64,000 nucleotides of DNA from Natrinema sp. DC36 (lineage in GTDB: Archaea; Halobacteriota; Halobacteria; Halobacteriales; Natrialbaceae): the NCBI RefSeq assembly GCF_020405225.1, contig NZ_CP084472.1, positions 3,410,001-3,474,000 on the forward strand. The letters are read 5' to 3'. Each line of letters opens with the position of its first letter. The first letter of the stretch is position 1. The position numbers were made by a program, and so were the translations under genes. Under the pieces are notes generated by a model. It was not told the DNA's origin. It worked only from the letters and a program-made list of their open reading frames with translations, and made no database searches. Below are positions 17,192 through 26,257 of the stretch, piece after piece.

Positions 17192-18127
17192 TTACTCGAG
17201 TTCCCACTCGCGCTCGTCCTCGTCGTCCTCGGTGCCGAGATCGGCGACGCCGAGATCGTCCAAGCCGATATCGTCCTGTCGCCGGGGCGGCGACTGGCCT
17301 CCCATCCCGCGACCGCCGGCTCCGCCACCACCGCGACCGGCTCCCGGACGGCCGCCCGCTCCGCCCTGCCCCTGTCCGAGCATCTCCTCGCGGTCGTCCA
17401 TCATCTCCTGTTCGGCGTCTTCGCGCATCCGGTTCGCCTCCTCGGCGATCTCTTCGGCCTCGTCGAACTCGCCGAGTTCCTCGAGGATCTCGGCTTTCGT
17501 CTCGAGCACTTTCGCGTTGCGCAGGCCGAGCCGGATCGCGTTGTCGACGCAGTTGAGCGCTTCCTCGGAGAGCCCGCGCTCCGAGAGGAAGAAGGCGCGG
17601 TTGAACCAGCCTGCGGCGAAGCGCTCGTCGATCTCGATGGCGCGTTCAGCGTGTTCGAGCGCCTCGCTCGTCTGGCCGAACTCCCAGAGCGCGTAGGCGA
17701 GATTGGTTTCGGCGGTCGCGGCGTGCTCGCTCTCCTCGTCGATCCGCAGGGCCTCGCGGTGGGCCCCGATCGCCTCGTCCCACTCCTCGAGTTCGCCGTG
17801 GGCGACGCCCTTGTTCACCCACGCCTCCTGTGCGATCCCGTCGTCCTCGGCGAAGTGAGCGGTCCGATCGAAGGCCTCGGTGGCCTGCTCGTAGCGGTTG
17901 ATCTGCATGTAGTTCAGGCCGACGTCGAGCAGTTCGCTCGCGTCGACGTCGTCCTGATCGATGTTGTGCTGGTCGAGCGTGTCGGTGACGACGCGGGAGT
18001 CGACGGGGTCGACCTTCGACGGGTCGACGCCGAGCTCCGGCGGGTCCAGGTCGAACTCCTCGTACGGATCGCCGAACCCCTCTCCCTCGGAGAAGCGATG
18101 GTCGCGATCGTCGTCTCGGTCAGTCAT
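17192..18127 (-). CDS. Tetratricopeptide-repeat protein
   Basis: A 311-residue soluble protein with at least four TPR units between about residues 70 and 240. The visible signatures are N-Y-M-Q-I-N-R-Y-E-Q-A-T-E-A-F-D and A-L-W-E-F-G-Q-T-S-E-A-L-E-H-A. The C-terminus is a low-complexity Gly/Arg-rich segment (GQGGAGGRPGAGRGGGG) followed by an acidic tail. Such proteins are protein-binding scaffolds; the partner is unknown. A TATA-like CTTAACA at 18151-18158 fits a leaderless start at 18127. It is upstream of the DUF424 gene in one operon. Confidence 0.88.
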   Translation of the reverse strand: MTDRDDDRDHRFSEGEGFGDPYEEFDLDPPELGVDPSKVDPVDSRVVTDTLDQHNIDQDDVDASELLDVGLNYMQINRYEQATEAFDRTAHFAEDDGIAQEAWVNKGVAHGELEEWDEAIGAHREALRIDEESEHAATAETNLAYALWEFGQTSEALEHAERAIEIDERFAAGWFNRAFFLSERGLSEEALNCVDNAIRLGLRNAKVLETKAEILEELGEFDEAEEIAEEANRMREDAEQEMMDDREEMLGQGQGGAGGRPGAGRGGGGAGGRGMGGQSPPRRQDDIGLDDLGVADLGTEDDEDEREWELE

Positions 18128-18218
18128 TACTGTAAATTGGCGACGACGACTGTTAAGGGCTGCGACCCGGGTATCGGCGGCGTTCCGAGAGCGCCGAACG
18201 GCCCTCGGAACGTGGCTC

Positions 18219-19844
18219 TCAGCCTCGTTTGCCGAGGCGTCTCGTGACTCCCCGAAGGGACTGCGTTACTGCCGCCGGGTGCGGCAGTCCGAGCCGGTAC
18301 CGGACCCGATCCTGTCGCTTGAACGGCTCGAACACGGCGGGCTCTCTGAGCTCCCAGACCTGCGCACGATCCCGTCCACCGTGTCGATCGAGGATCGCGT
18401 TCGCTGCTCGACGGCCGGCCTCGTTGGCCGACTCCATCGATGCCAGGTCCGAATTCGTTCGCACGTAGTCGCTCGCCAACGTCAGGTTTCTGACGCCGAC
18501 ATCGGCCGGCGGCCGCCTCCGGAGCGACCCCACGGTGTTGATCAACAGCGGCGATCGGTTTTCGACACCGTTCTCCGTCTCGACGATGGAGGGATCGAGG
18601 AACCAGTCGACCAGCATGTCGTCCCGCAGCTGTTGATCGGCCCCGTTCAGGTGGGTCTTCAACTGGGCCCAGATCTCCTCGGCGATCTCCTCGCGCGTAC
18701 AGTCTCTGGCCGGTTTTTCGTGGTAGATTCCCGGCGTGTCCCAGTCGGAGGCGATCACCGAGAGGACGCCCTCGACCTCGTCGGGACCGCGTCCCGCTAC
18801 GTTGTAGCCCGTCCAGAACTGGCGCTGGGAGATCGAGGTCAGCGCCCACGGTGCGTCGGCGTAGACCTGGTGGCCCCGGGTCAGTTCGATGTCGTCGGTG
18901 AGGTAGAACTGGATGCCGTTCATCCAGGCGGTATCGAGCTGATCGATCCATCCCAGTTCCGGCGCTTCCCGGCGTAGCTCCGGCGTGACGAACTCGGGAG
19001 CCACCTCGACCGGGACGGCCAGCACGAACTCGTCGGCCGCGACCGTTCGTCCGTCGGCCAGTCCGGCACCGGTAACGCGGCGTCCGTCGAACGCGAGGCC
19101 CTGCACAGGGGTGTTCGGACGGAACTCGACGCCGAGCGTCTCGAGGTGGCGAACCCACGGATCGATCCAGGCCTCGTTCGTCGGCGCGTTCAGGACGCGC
19201 TCGGTCGGCTCGGTCGGATCGAGTTGGCCGAACAGCAACTGCAGGTAAATCGTCCCGACCGTCCGGGCGCTCCCGACCTGCGGCCGGAGCGCGACGAGCG
19301 CCTGCGTGGTGTACGCGACCCGGTCGCGAAACGCCTGCGAGCGGTTCTCGGCGTCGATGAACTCCCACCAGGAGATATCGTCGAGTTCCTCCTCGCGCCG
19401 GGATTCGCAGGTGGTCAGCAGGTACAGCAGCCGCTCGAGCAGGAAGCGAACGTCCTCGCGAGGGAGGTCCTCCGCGAACGCGGGGCGCAACGCCTCGAGC
19501 CAGCCGCGGATCGTGTCGGGGGTGCGCGTCTCGGCGATCCGACCCGAGTTCGCGGTGCTCGCGATCAGCGTCGCCTCGGTCTCGACGAGGTTGTCCGCGA
19601 CGGTTCCAGCGCCGTCTGGGATTCGCTCCATCGTATCGACGACGTGGCGGTAGAACGCCGGAAAGAACCGGAAGCCGTGTTCGCCCTGGAGCGCGTCCGG
19701 GTCGTCTTCGATCGGCATCGAGCGTGCTTTGCCACCGAAGCGGTCGTCGGCCTCGAAGACGGTTACGTTGAACCCACGCTCGGCGAGTTCGTGGGCCGCG
19801 GTGAGGCCGCCAATCCCGCCGCCGAGGACGGCTACGTCGGTCAT
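18219..19844 (-). CDS. FAD-dependent amine-oxidase/phytoene-desaturase-like oxidoreductase
   Basis: A 541-residue flavoprotein. The N-terminal dinucleotide motif is GGGIGGLTAAHELAERG, followed by EADDRFGGKARS, the second FAD-contacting block of the phytoene desaturase/amine oxidase superfamily. GEHGFRFFPAFYRHV is typical of the COG3349 branch, which includes hydroxysqualene dehydroxylase-like and carotene-desaturase-like proteins. Substrate unknown; a carotenoid or isoprenoid is plausible, but no other such genes are near. A TATA-like TTATTT at 19869-19874 fits a leaderless start. Confidence 0.8.
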   Translation of the reverse strand: MTDVAVLGGGIGGLTAAHELAERGFNVTVFEADDRFGGKARSMPIEDDPDALQGEHGFRFFPAFYRHVVDTMERIPDGAGTVADNLVETEATLIASTANSGRIAETRTPDTIRGWLEALRPAFAEDLPREDVRFLLERLLYLLTTCESRREEELDDISWWEFIDAENRSQAFRDRVAYTTQALVALRPQVGSARTVGTIYLQLLFGQLDPTEPTERVLNAPTNEAWIDPWVRHLETLGVEFRPNTPVQGLAFDGRRVTGAGLADGRTVAADEFVLAVPVEVAPEFVTPELRREAPELGWIDQLDTAWMNGIQFYLTDDIELTRGHQVYADAPWALTSISQRQFWTGYNVAGRGPDEVEGVLSVIASDWDTPGIYHEKPARDCTREEIAEEIWAQLKTHLNGADQQLRDDMLVDWFLDPSIVETENGVENRSPLLINTVGSLRRRPPADVGVRNLTLASDYVRTNSDLASMESANEAGRRAANAILDRHGGRDRAQVWELREPAVFEPFKRQDRVRYRLGLPHPAAVTQSLRGVTRRLGKRG

Positions 19845-19986
19845 CGACCGACCTTCGGGGTCCGACGGAAATAACCCTCGTCCCTAACGACCCCCGACCG
19901 ATAGTATTCCCGCCCTCAGTATTTGAATCTGAAAACGGCTAATCGAATATAAAGATACTTACTTTAGTTTTCCATTCTAACACTAC

Positions 19987-20901
19987 ATGGCCGCAATAAC
20001 GGTCGAAAACGTGTCGAAGCGGTATGATACCGTAACGGCACTCGACCGTGTGGATCTGACCGTTACCGAGGGCGAGGTGTTCGGCTTTCTTGGCCCGAAC
20101 GGGGCCGGGAAATCGACCCTGATCAACGTTTTTCTGGACTTCGCACAGCCGGACACCGGCCGGGCGTCGATCTTCGGCCACGACTGCCAGACCGAAGACG
20201 TCGCCGCCAAGTCCCGAATGGGCGTTCTGCCGGACGGCTACACCGTTTACGACCGGCTGACCGGACGCCAACACGTCGAGTACGCGATCGAGGCGAAAGA
20301 CGCCGACGTCGAACCGATGGCCGTTCTCGATCGGGTCGGCATCCGCGACGCGGCCGATCAACGGGCTGGCGGCTACTCCAAGGGGATGGCCCAGCGGCTC
20401 GTCCTCGGAATGGCGCTGGTCGGCGAGCCCGATCTGCTCGTCCTCGACGAGCCCACCAGCGGTCTCGACCCCCACGGAATCAAGCAGATCCGAACCGTCA
20501 TCCGGGAGGAACGCGAGCGCGGCGCGACCGTCTTCTTTTCGAGTCACATCTTGGAGCAGGTCGAGGCGGTCTGTGACCGCGTCGGAATCCTCTACGACGG
20601 CGAACTCGTCGCGACGGACACGATCGAGGGGCTGCGCCAGTCGGTCGGCGGCGGGACGAAGCTGTTGATCACGGTCGACCGCGTCGAGGGGGACACCCTC
20701 GAGAGGGTCGAATCGCTCGCGGGCGTCGAGCGCGCCTGGCCGAACCCGGAGGCCAACCGGGTCGAGGTGACCTGTTCGAACGACGCCAAGATGGACGTGC
20801 TGGTGACGCTCCACGAGGCCGGCGTCGACATCGAGAACTTCCGGACCGAGGAGGCGTCGCTCGAGGAGATGTTCGTCGAGTACACGGGCGAGGGGAGCTG
20901 A
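19987..20901 (+). CDS. ABC transporter ATP-binding protein, exporter 2
   Basis: A 304-residue ABC-2 ATPase closely related to the one at 14966-15961. It shares EVFGFLGPNGAGKST, the YSKGMAQRL signature, LDEPTSGLDPHGI and the TVFFSSHILEQVEAVCDR block. Its C-terminus is shorter. An AT-rich upstream region has TATA candidates at 19947-19953 and 19962-19967. The stop overlaps the permease start by one base (TGATG). It drives a three-gene exporter with two permeases. Confidence 0.92.
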   Translation: MAAITVENVSKRYDTVTALDRVDLTVTEGEVFGFLGPNGAGKSTLINVFLDFAQPDTGRASIFGHDCQTEDVAAKSRMGVLPDGYTVYDRLTGRQHVEYAIEAKDADVEPMAVLDRVGIRDAADQRAGGYSKGMAQRLVLGMALVGEPDLLVLDEPTSGLDPHGIKQIRTVIREERERGATVFFSSHILEQVEAVCDRVGILYDGELVATDTIEGLRQSVGGGTKLLITVDRVEGDTLERVESLAGVERAWPNPEANRVEVTCSNDAKMDVLVTLHEAGVDIENFRTEEASLEEMFVEYTGEGS

Positions 20902-21725
20902 TGTCGTGGACAGCGATCGCACGCCGGGAGTACGCGGCGACCAGCGATTCCCGGGCGGTCACGTGGCTGTTGCGGCTGCTCGCCGGTGCCTGTCTCCTGA
21001 GCGGCTACGTCTATCCGATGCTCGGCAGCGAGCCGATCACGACGAAGGCGTTCGTCGGGTTCGACTTCCTGTCCGATAGCGTCCGGTATCTCCTGCCGCT
21101 GCTCGGCGTCTTCCTCGGCTACGGTGCCATCGTCACCGAGCGGGCCTCCGGCGAGCTGACGCTGCTGCTGTCGCTGCCGTACAGCCGACGCGACCTCGTG
21201 ATCGGGAAACTCGTCGGCCGCTCGCTCGTCTTCGCGACGACGCTCGTCGCTTCGCTGGCCGTCGCCGGTGCGCTCGTCGTCTACCCCTTCGGCTCGCTCG
21301 CGCCCGGCTGGTATCTGGCCTTCGTCGTCCTGACCCTCCTCTACGGCCTGCTGTTCACGGGGATTGCGACCGCGATCTCGATGCTCACGCGTTCGAAACA
21401 CCTCGCGACCGTCGGCGCGTTCGGCGTCTACGGGCTGTTCGTCGTCGCCTGGGGGGCCCTCCGGACGGCCCTCGAGTTCGGCCTCGAGACGGCCGGCGTG
21501 ATCGACGGCGGGTTGCCCGACCCGATCCTGTTCCTGTTCGGCTGCAATCCGGCGACGCTGTACGAACGGATCCTCGCCGGCTTCTTCGTCGACGGCGGCT
21601 CCGGGCCCTACGTCGGCGCGGACGCCTGGTATCTCAGCGAGTGGCTCGCGCTGGCGCTGTTCCTCGCGTGGGTCGTCGTCCCGATCACGCTCGGCTATCT
21701 GTGGTTCGACAACACCGACCTATGA
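20901..21725 (+). CDS. ABC-2 type permease, exporter 2, subunit A
   Basis: A 274-residue membrane protein with six predicted helices. It carries the N-terminal IARREYAATSDSRAV block and the ERASGELTLLLSLPYSRRDLV cytoplasmic motif of the family. Its C-terminus PITLGYLWFDNTDL matches those of the other two permeases in the window (each ends in an FxxTDL-like motif). Co-translated with the ATPase. Confidence 0.9.
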   Translation: MSWTAIARREYAATSDSRAVTWLLRLLAGACLLSGYVYPMLGSEPITTKAFVGFDFLSDSVRYLLPLLGVFLGYGAIVTERASGELTLLLSLPYSRRDLVIGKLVGRSLVFATTLVASLAVAGALVVYPFGSLAPGWYLAFVVLTLLYGLLFTGIATAISMLTRSKHLATVGAFGVYGLFVVAWGALRTALEFGLETAGVIDGGLPDPILFLFGCNPATLYERILAGFFVDGGSGPYVGADAWYLSEWLALALFLAWVVVPITLGYLWFDNTDL

Positions 21726-21819
21726 TCGACAGTACACCCGCCACCGCTGGGATGTTCGACCGACCGTTAACCGGCACCGCGACGATCGACCGACCGGCCG
21801 CCAACGGCGGTGATCGTCG

Positions 21820-22635
21820 ATGACCTGGCAACCGACCGCGCGGAAGGACTTCCGGGACGCGGTCCGGTCGCGGACGATTTGGCTCCTGCTCGCGGCGTTC
21901 GTGGGGCTGTTCGTCCTCGGAAGCCTCGCTCTCGGTCCCGACTCCGGGCCGTTCGATGCGTTCGTCGAGACGACGTTCGAGAACGTGTACGGCGTGGTAC
22001 CGCTGGTCGGCATCCTCCTCGGCTACAAGGCCGTGCTCTACGAGCGCGAATCGGGGACCCTCGTCCTCGCGCTGTCGCTCCCGCAATCCCGGCGGGACTT
22101 CGTCGTCGGAAAATTCGTCGGCCGCTCGCTCGTGCTCGCCGTCTCGGTCGTCGCCGGGCTGGTCGTCGGCGGTGCGTTCGCCGTCACGCAGTACGACGCT
22201 CCGTCGATCGGATCGTATCTGATCTTTATCGGCGCGACAGTGCTGTACGGTGCCGCGTTCGTCTCGGTCGCGCTGGCCGCCTCGATGAGCACCACCTCCG
22301 GTCGGCGCGTCCTCGTCAGAGCGATCGGTGCCTACGTCGTCCTCGATCGGGCCTGGAACGGACTGGTAACCCTGCTCGTGCAACTCCTGTATCGATTCGA
22401 GATCTCCCTTCCGAGCGAACTCCCCGACTGGGCGGTGGCGCTCCAGTTGGCGTCGCCGAGCCAAGCGTACAGACACATCGTCACCACTCGCTTCGGGTTC
22501 GTGGGCTCGCGAGCCCATCTCGATCCGACCGCTCCGTGGATCGTCAACTCGTGGTCGGCGGTGGTCGTACTGCTGTTCTGGATCGTCGTCCCCGTGGCGC
22601 TCGGTTATCTCCGTTTTAGAAACACCGACCTCTGA
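21820..22635 (+). CDS. ABC-2 type permease, exporter 2, subunit B
   Basis: A 271-residue membrane protein with six predicted helices and the same ERESGTLVLALSLPQSRRDFV motif and C-terminal LGYLRFRNTDL as the preceding permease. The two permeases look like products of a tandem duplication and may form a heterodimer over one ATPase dimer. A 94-base gap separates them, with no promoter that I could see. Confidence 0.9.
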   Translation: MTWQPTARKDFRDAVRSRTIWLLLAAFVGLFVLGSLALGPDSGPFDAFVETTFENVYGVVPLVGILLGYKAVLYERESGTLVLALSLPQSRRDFVVGKFVGRSLVLAVSVVAGLVVGGAFAVTQYDAPSIGSYLIFIGATVLYGAAFVSVALAASMSTTSGRRVLVRAIGAYVVLDRAWNGLVTLLVQLLYRFEISLPSELPDWAVALQLASPSQAYRHIVTTRFGFVGSRAHLDPTAPWIVNSWSAVVVLLFWIVVPVALGYLRFRNTDL

Positions 22636-22704
22636 TCGGCTCTGATCGATTCGGTCTGTTCCGTGCCGTGATCGCGGTAGTCCCTCACAAACTGTCAACA
22701 CAAA

Positions 22705-22713
22705 AATTTTAAT
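22705..22713 (+). promoter_or_regulatory. TATA box of the lipoprotein gene
   Basis: AATTTTAAT, centred 30 bases before the ATG at 22739, within an AT-rich stretch. The spacing fits a leaderless or very short-leader transcript. Confidence 0.6.
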
Positions 22714-22738
22714 CAGACAATTTGTTAGTGTCAATTGC

Positions 22739-23446
22739 ATGTCCCCGCCAAACCCCCCCAAATCGACAGCGACGCCCTCAGCATCGACCGACCGATCCCG
22801 AATCGATCGCCTGTGCTCCCGCCGGACGTTCATCGCCGCCGGGAGCACAACGGCGCTGGTCTCGCTCGCCGGCTGTTCGGCGATTGCCGACTTCCTCGCC
22901 GACATGGCGCTCCAGGAGGTGAACGTCTTCAACGGCGCCGATCAGTCGGTCAGCGGTTCGATCGAGATCGTCGACCCCGACGACGAGACCGTCCTCGAGG
23001 AGACCTTCGACCTCGAGGAGGAACCGGAGGAAGACGAGGAGACCGGCGATAGCAACGAGGCGCTGGCCCAGTACGACGACGTCTGGACCGCCACTGGCGA
23101 CTACGAGGTCACGGTCGCACTCGACGCCCCCCTCGGAACGAACGACGACTCGAGCGAGGACGATGGAAACGAGACGAACGAGTCCGAGGGCGCGGAACCG
23201 ACGCCCGTCGAGGACGCTGACGGGAACGAGACTGACGGAAGCGAAATCGATGGGAACGAGACTGACGGAAACGAAACCGACCCCGACGATCCGTCCCAGA
23301 GCGGACCGAGCAAGACCGATACGGTGTCGGTCGACGACACCGACGAGCAGCGCCTCGTGATCGGTATCGCACAGGAGGGGCCGGCCGACCTGATCAGCTA
23401 CCACGTCATCGAGGACTTCAGCGACCTCGAGGACGAGTTCGAGTAA
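22739..23446 (+). CDS. Tat-exported putative lipoprotein, acidic
   Basis: A 235-residue protein of unknown function. A Ser/Pro/Thr-rich N-terminus leads to a twin-arginine signal (SRRTFIAAGS) and a lipobox (SLAGC, Cys at about 46), so it should be exported folded and lipid-anchored on the outside. The mature part is very acidic. Between about residues 145 and 190 it has a low-complexity Asp/Gly/Asn-Glu-Thr segment with repeated NET triplets, each a potential N-glycosylation sequon; the DNA beneath shows a 30-base period. A 100-residue region before it looks like a small beta domain. Likely stand-alone transcript. Confidence 0.8.
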   Translation: MSPPNPPKSTATPSASTDRSRIDRLCSRRTFIAAGSTTALVSLAGCSAIADFLADMALQEVNVFNGADQSVSGSIEIVDPDDETVLEETFDLEEEPEEDEETGDSNEALAQYDDVWTATGDYEVTVALDAPLGTNDDSSEDDGNETNESEGAEPTPVEDADGNETDGSEIDGNETDGNETDPDDPSQSGPSKTDTVSVDDTDEQRLVIGIAQEGPADLISYHVIEDFSDLEDEFE

Positions 23447-23574
23447 TCGCGCTCGCGACGTCGACGGAATCGCTTCACGCATCCGTTTTTCGCCGCGTCG
23501 ATGGCGACAATCGTCGCAACGACGCTGAGACCGCCCGGCACACGATTCAAGAGCCTGCCGAGCGGACCACCGAT

Positions 23575-24132
23575 ATGCGACTGTTCGTCAGCGTCGATAT
23601 CCCCGACGACCTCGCGGAGCCGGTCGCCGACCTGCAGGCCGAGTTCGCCGACGCCAGCGGGCTCAATTTCACGGACCCCGAGCAGGCCCACATCACGATG
23701 AAGTTCCTCGGCGATATCGCCGATGATCGGCTCCCTGCCTTCGAACAGGAACTGTCCGCCGCGGTCGACGACGCCGATGTTGATCCCTTCACCGTCCGCT
23801 ACGGCGGACTTGGGGTCTTCCCGAGCCTCGAGTACATCAGCGTCGTCTGGCTGGGCGTCGAGGACGGCGGCGAGAAGCTGACCCGGCTGCACGAGGCCAT
23901 CGAAAACCGGGCGACTGCGATGGGGTTCGACGCCGAGGACCACGACTTCACGCCCCACGTCACCCTCGCGCGGATGGAACACGCCGGCGGCAAGGAACTG
24001 GTGCAAGATCTCGTCCGGGAGCGCGATCCGACGGTCGGCGAGACTCGAGTCGACGAGATTCGACTGACCGAGAGCACTCTCACGGACGAGGGGCCGGTCT
24101 ACTCGACGGTCGAGTCGTTCCCGCTCGAGTGA
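23575..24132 (+). CDS. thpR: RNA 2',3'-cyclic phosphodiesterase
   Basis: A 185-residue member of the 2H phosphoesterase family (formerly 2'-5' RNA ligase). The two catalytic HxTx motifs are visible: HITMKFLG at about 39-46 and HVTLARM at about 125-131. The start [13 protein letters not shown] is typical. It hydrolyses 2',3'-cyclic phosphate ends on RNA, probably in tRNA splicing or repair. Transcribed alone. Confidence 0.93.
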   Translation: MRLFVSVDIPDDLAEPVADLQAEFADASGLNFTDPEQAHITMKFLGDIADDRLPAFEQELSAAVDDADVDPFTVRYGGLGVFPSLEYISVVWLGVEDGGEKLTRLHEAIENRATAMGFDAEDHDFTPHVTLARMEHAGGKELVQDLVRERDPTVGETRVDEIRLTESTLTDEGPVYSTVESFPLE

Positions 24133-24493
24133 CGCCGATCCCGATCGCGACCACCGACGCCGGTCCGGACCGGTTGGCGGCGGCACCCGCTTCCACGGCA
24201 CCGGCTGCTGTGACCGGGACCGGTTCTATCACCACGACGGCAACGCCGGTATCGAAAACTCGACCGACACGACCCAACGCAGCGAGACCACCTTCGAGGG
24301 CGTGACGCGCTTTCTCGAGCGTTCTCGAGCCGCCGCTCGATACCTTCCACACCTCTCGTTGCGGGTTCGTCGCGGCGGTTCGGTTGCGATCGGCGGGCGA
24401 TTCGCCGTGATCGATCGTCTCGCGAGTGGCTGTCCGAGGTATCCCTGCAAGATGGACAAGATTTTAAGCCACCGCGGGCTACGTCCGGCTACT
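24133..24493. other. 361-bp intergenic region before the ribosomal cluster
   Basis: GC-rich, with no convincing coding frame or RNA gene. Only the TATA box of rpl39e near its right end is recognisable. Confidence 0.6.
24462..24467 (+). promoter_or_regulatory. TATA box of the L39e-L31e-aIF6 operon
   Basis: TTTTAA 27-32 bases before the ATG of rpl39e, in otherwise GC-rich DNA. This is the standard haloarchaeal position for a leaderless transcript. Confidence 0.7.
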
Positions 24494-24646
24494 ATGGGTA
24501 AGAAATCGAAGGGCAAGAAGAAGCGACTTGCCAAACTCGAGAACCAGAACAGCCGCGTGCCGGCCTGGGTTATGATGAAGACGGACATGGACGTCCAGCG
24601 CAACCCGAAGCGACGCAACTGGCGGCGTAACGACACCGACGAATAA
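24494..24646 (+). CDS. rpl39e: 50S ribosomal protein L39e
   Basis: A 50-residue basic ribosomal protein that lines the exit tunnel of the large subunit. The sequence [19 protein letters not shown] and the [15 protein letters not shown] end match L39e over the full length. A longer open frame from 24302 is a shadow; the ATG at 24494 has a well-placed TATA box. L31e starts 2 bases after the stop. Confidence 0.97.
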   Translation: MGKKSKGKKKRLAKLENQNSRVPAWVMMKTDMDVQRNPKRRNWRRNDTDE

Positions 24647-24648
24647 CG

Positions 24649-24927
24649 ATGAGTGCAACTGATTTCGAGGAACGCGTCGTCACCGTTCCGCTGCGCGACG
24701 TCAAGAAGGGCCCTAACCACGAGGCCGCCGACTACGCGATGCGACTCATCCGCGAACACCTCGCGAAACACTTCGCGGTCGACGAGGACGCCATCCGACT
24801 GGATCCCTCGATCAACGAGACGATCTGGTCGAACGGCCGCTCCAACCCGCCGCGAAAGCTGCGCGTCCGCGCAGCCCGCTTCGACGAAGAGGGTGACGCC
24901 GTCGTCGAAGCCGAGGTCGCTGACTGA
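24649..24927 (+). CDS. rpl31e: 50S ribosomal protein L31e
   Basis: A 92-residue ribosomal protein near the exit tunnel. The [14 protein letters not shown] block and the [19 protein letters not shown] block are diagnostic. It sits between L39e and aIF6 with 2-base gaps on both sides, the conserved archaeal order. Confidence 0.97.
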   Translation: MSATDFEERVVTVPLRDVKKGPNHEAADYAMRLIREHLAKHFAVDEDAIRLDPSINETIWSNGRSNPPRKLRVRAARFDEEGDAVVEAEVAD

Positions 24928-24929
24928 AC

Positions 24930-25595
24930 TTGCAACGTCTCGCCTTCGCCGGGTCGGCGTACGTTGGCGTCTTTGCCCGTGCGACCGACTCGTGCGTGCT
25001 CGTTCGCCCCGACGTCGACGACGACGTCGTCGCCGACCTGACCGACGAACTCGAGGTGCCCGCCGTCCGGACGACCGTCGGCGGTTCCTCCACGGTCGGT
25101 GCCTTAGCGACCGGTAACGAAAACGGTCTCCTCGTCAGTTCGCGCGTCCTCGAGTACGAACGCGAGACGCTCGAGGAGGAGATCGACCTCCCCGTCGCGG
25201 AGCTACCGGGCAGTATCAACGCCGCCGGCAACGTCGTCCTCGCGAACGACTACGGGGCCTACGTCCATCCGGACCTGCCCCGCGAGGCGGTTCAAATCGT
25301 CGCAGACACGCTCGAGGTGCCCGTCGAACGCGGCGACCTCGCGGGCGTTCGCACCGTCGGCACGGCCGCGGTGGCGAACGACACCGGCGTGCTCTGTCAC
25401 CCGAAGGCGACCGACGAGGAACTCGACGCGCTCGAGGATGCTCTCGATGTCCGGGCCGATGTCGGAACGATCAACTACGGTGCGCCGCTGGTCGGCTCGG
25501 GCCTGATCGCCAACGAGGCCGGCTACGTCATCGGCGAGAACACGACCGGCCCCGAACTGGGCCGGATCGAAGACGCGCTGGGCTATCTCGACTGA
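24930..25595 (+). CDS. eif6: Translation initiation factor aIF6
   Basis: A 221-residue anti-association factor that binds the large subunit and blocks 30S joining until maturation is complete. The fivefold repeated pentein fold is reflected in recurring blocks such as [47 protein letters not shown] and [13 protein letters not shown]. It starts with TTG at 24930, 2 bases after the L31e stop, with the conserved [10 protein letters not shown]-terminus. An alternative ATG start would truncate the fold. Confidence 0.96.
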   Translation: MQRLAFAGSAYVGVFARATDSCVLVRPDVDDDVVADLTDELEVPAVRTTVGGSSTVGALATGNENGLLVSSRVLEYERETLEEEIDLPVAELPGSINAAGNVVLANDYGAYVHPDLPREAVQIVADTLEVPVERGDLAGVRTVGTAAVANDTGVLCHPKATDEELDALEDALDVRADVGTINYGAPLVGSGLIANEAGYVIGENTTGPELGRIEDALGYLD

Positions 25596-25617
25596 CGGTC
25601 TCGCTTTCCTTCCGTTT

Positions 25618-25929
25618 TCACCGGCGTTCGAACCGATGCAACACGACCTCGCTGTCGTCGTCCCACTCGAAGTCATCGTGGGCGCGCTCGAGCAGCCGCT
25701 CGTACGCCTCGAGGTCTTCCATTCCTTCGGCCTGGGCGTCTTCGTCGGTCAGATCGCCGAGCGTGCGTTCGCGGACCGCAGTCACGTCGAAGGCCGTCCC
25801 GTCGATCGTGAACGTGTCCCCCTCCTCGGCGTACTGGTGACCGCGGTGGATCTGTGTGACCTCGCCCTCGAGAGCCTGACGCTGCATTCGATCGCTGGGT
25901 AACAGGTCGCCGGGCTCGCGTTCGCTCAT
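25618..25929 (-). CDS. ASCH-domain protein
   Basis: A 103-residue protein with the core of an ASCH (PUA-like, RNA-binding) domain: a conserved GHQYAEEGDTFTIDG strand-turn-strand and a following FDVTAVRERTLGDLTDEDA segment. ASCH domains are thought to bind RNA. The function of this branch is unknown. It lies antisense between aIF6 and L18Ae, interrupting an otherwise collinear ribosomal/secretion cluster. A TATA-like GATTTTACC at 25952-25960 fits a leaderless start at 25929. Confidence 0.85.
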   Translation of the reverse strand: MSEREPGDLLPSDRMQRQALEGEVTQIHRGHQYAEEGDTFTIDGTAFDVTAVRERTLGDLTDEDAQAEGMEDLEAYERLLERAHDDFEWDDDSEVVLHRFERR

Positions 25930-26080
25930 GGGTCTCGATTGGATCCCACTTGGTAAAATCGTTGACCCGTCGCTTGTCGGCCAAGCAGCGGCTGCGTCCC
26001 GTCTCTCGCCCCGTTTTGCTGGGTTCGGCGATCCGGACTGGAAGGGAAGATTCTTCCGGCTCCCTGCCGGATGGTGATGT

Positions 26081-26257
26081 ATGAGTCAATTTACGGTCAG
26101 TGGTCGGTTCAAGAGCCGCGACGGCTTCGCGGAGTTCGAGACAACCATCGATGCCCAGAACGAGAACGTCGCCCGCGAACACACCCTCTCCCAGTTCGGG
26201 AGTCAACACGGACTCAAGCGGAGCGAAATCGAACTGGACGAGGTGTCCGAACAATGA
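26081..26257 (+). CDS. rplX: 50S ribosomal protein L18Ae (L20e/LX)
   Basis: A 58-residue ribosomal protein, too short to be listed by most gene-length cutoffs. It begins MSQFTVSGRFKSRDGF and ends KRSEIELDEVSEQ, matching archaeal LX proteins. The stop overlaps the prefoldin alpha start (ATGA). Position between aIF6 and prefoldin alpha is the conserved archaeal order. Confidence 0.95.
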   Translation: MSQFTVSGRFKSRDGFAEFETTIDAQNENVAREHTLSQFGSQHGLKRSEIELDEVSEQ

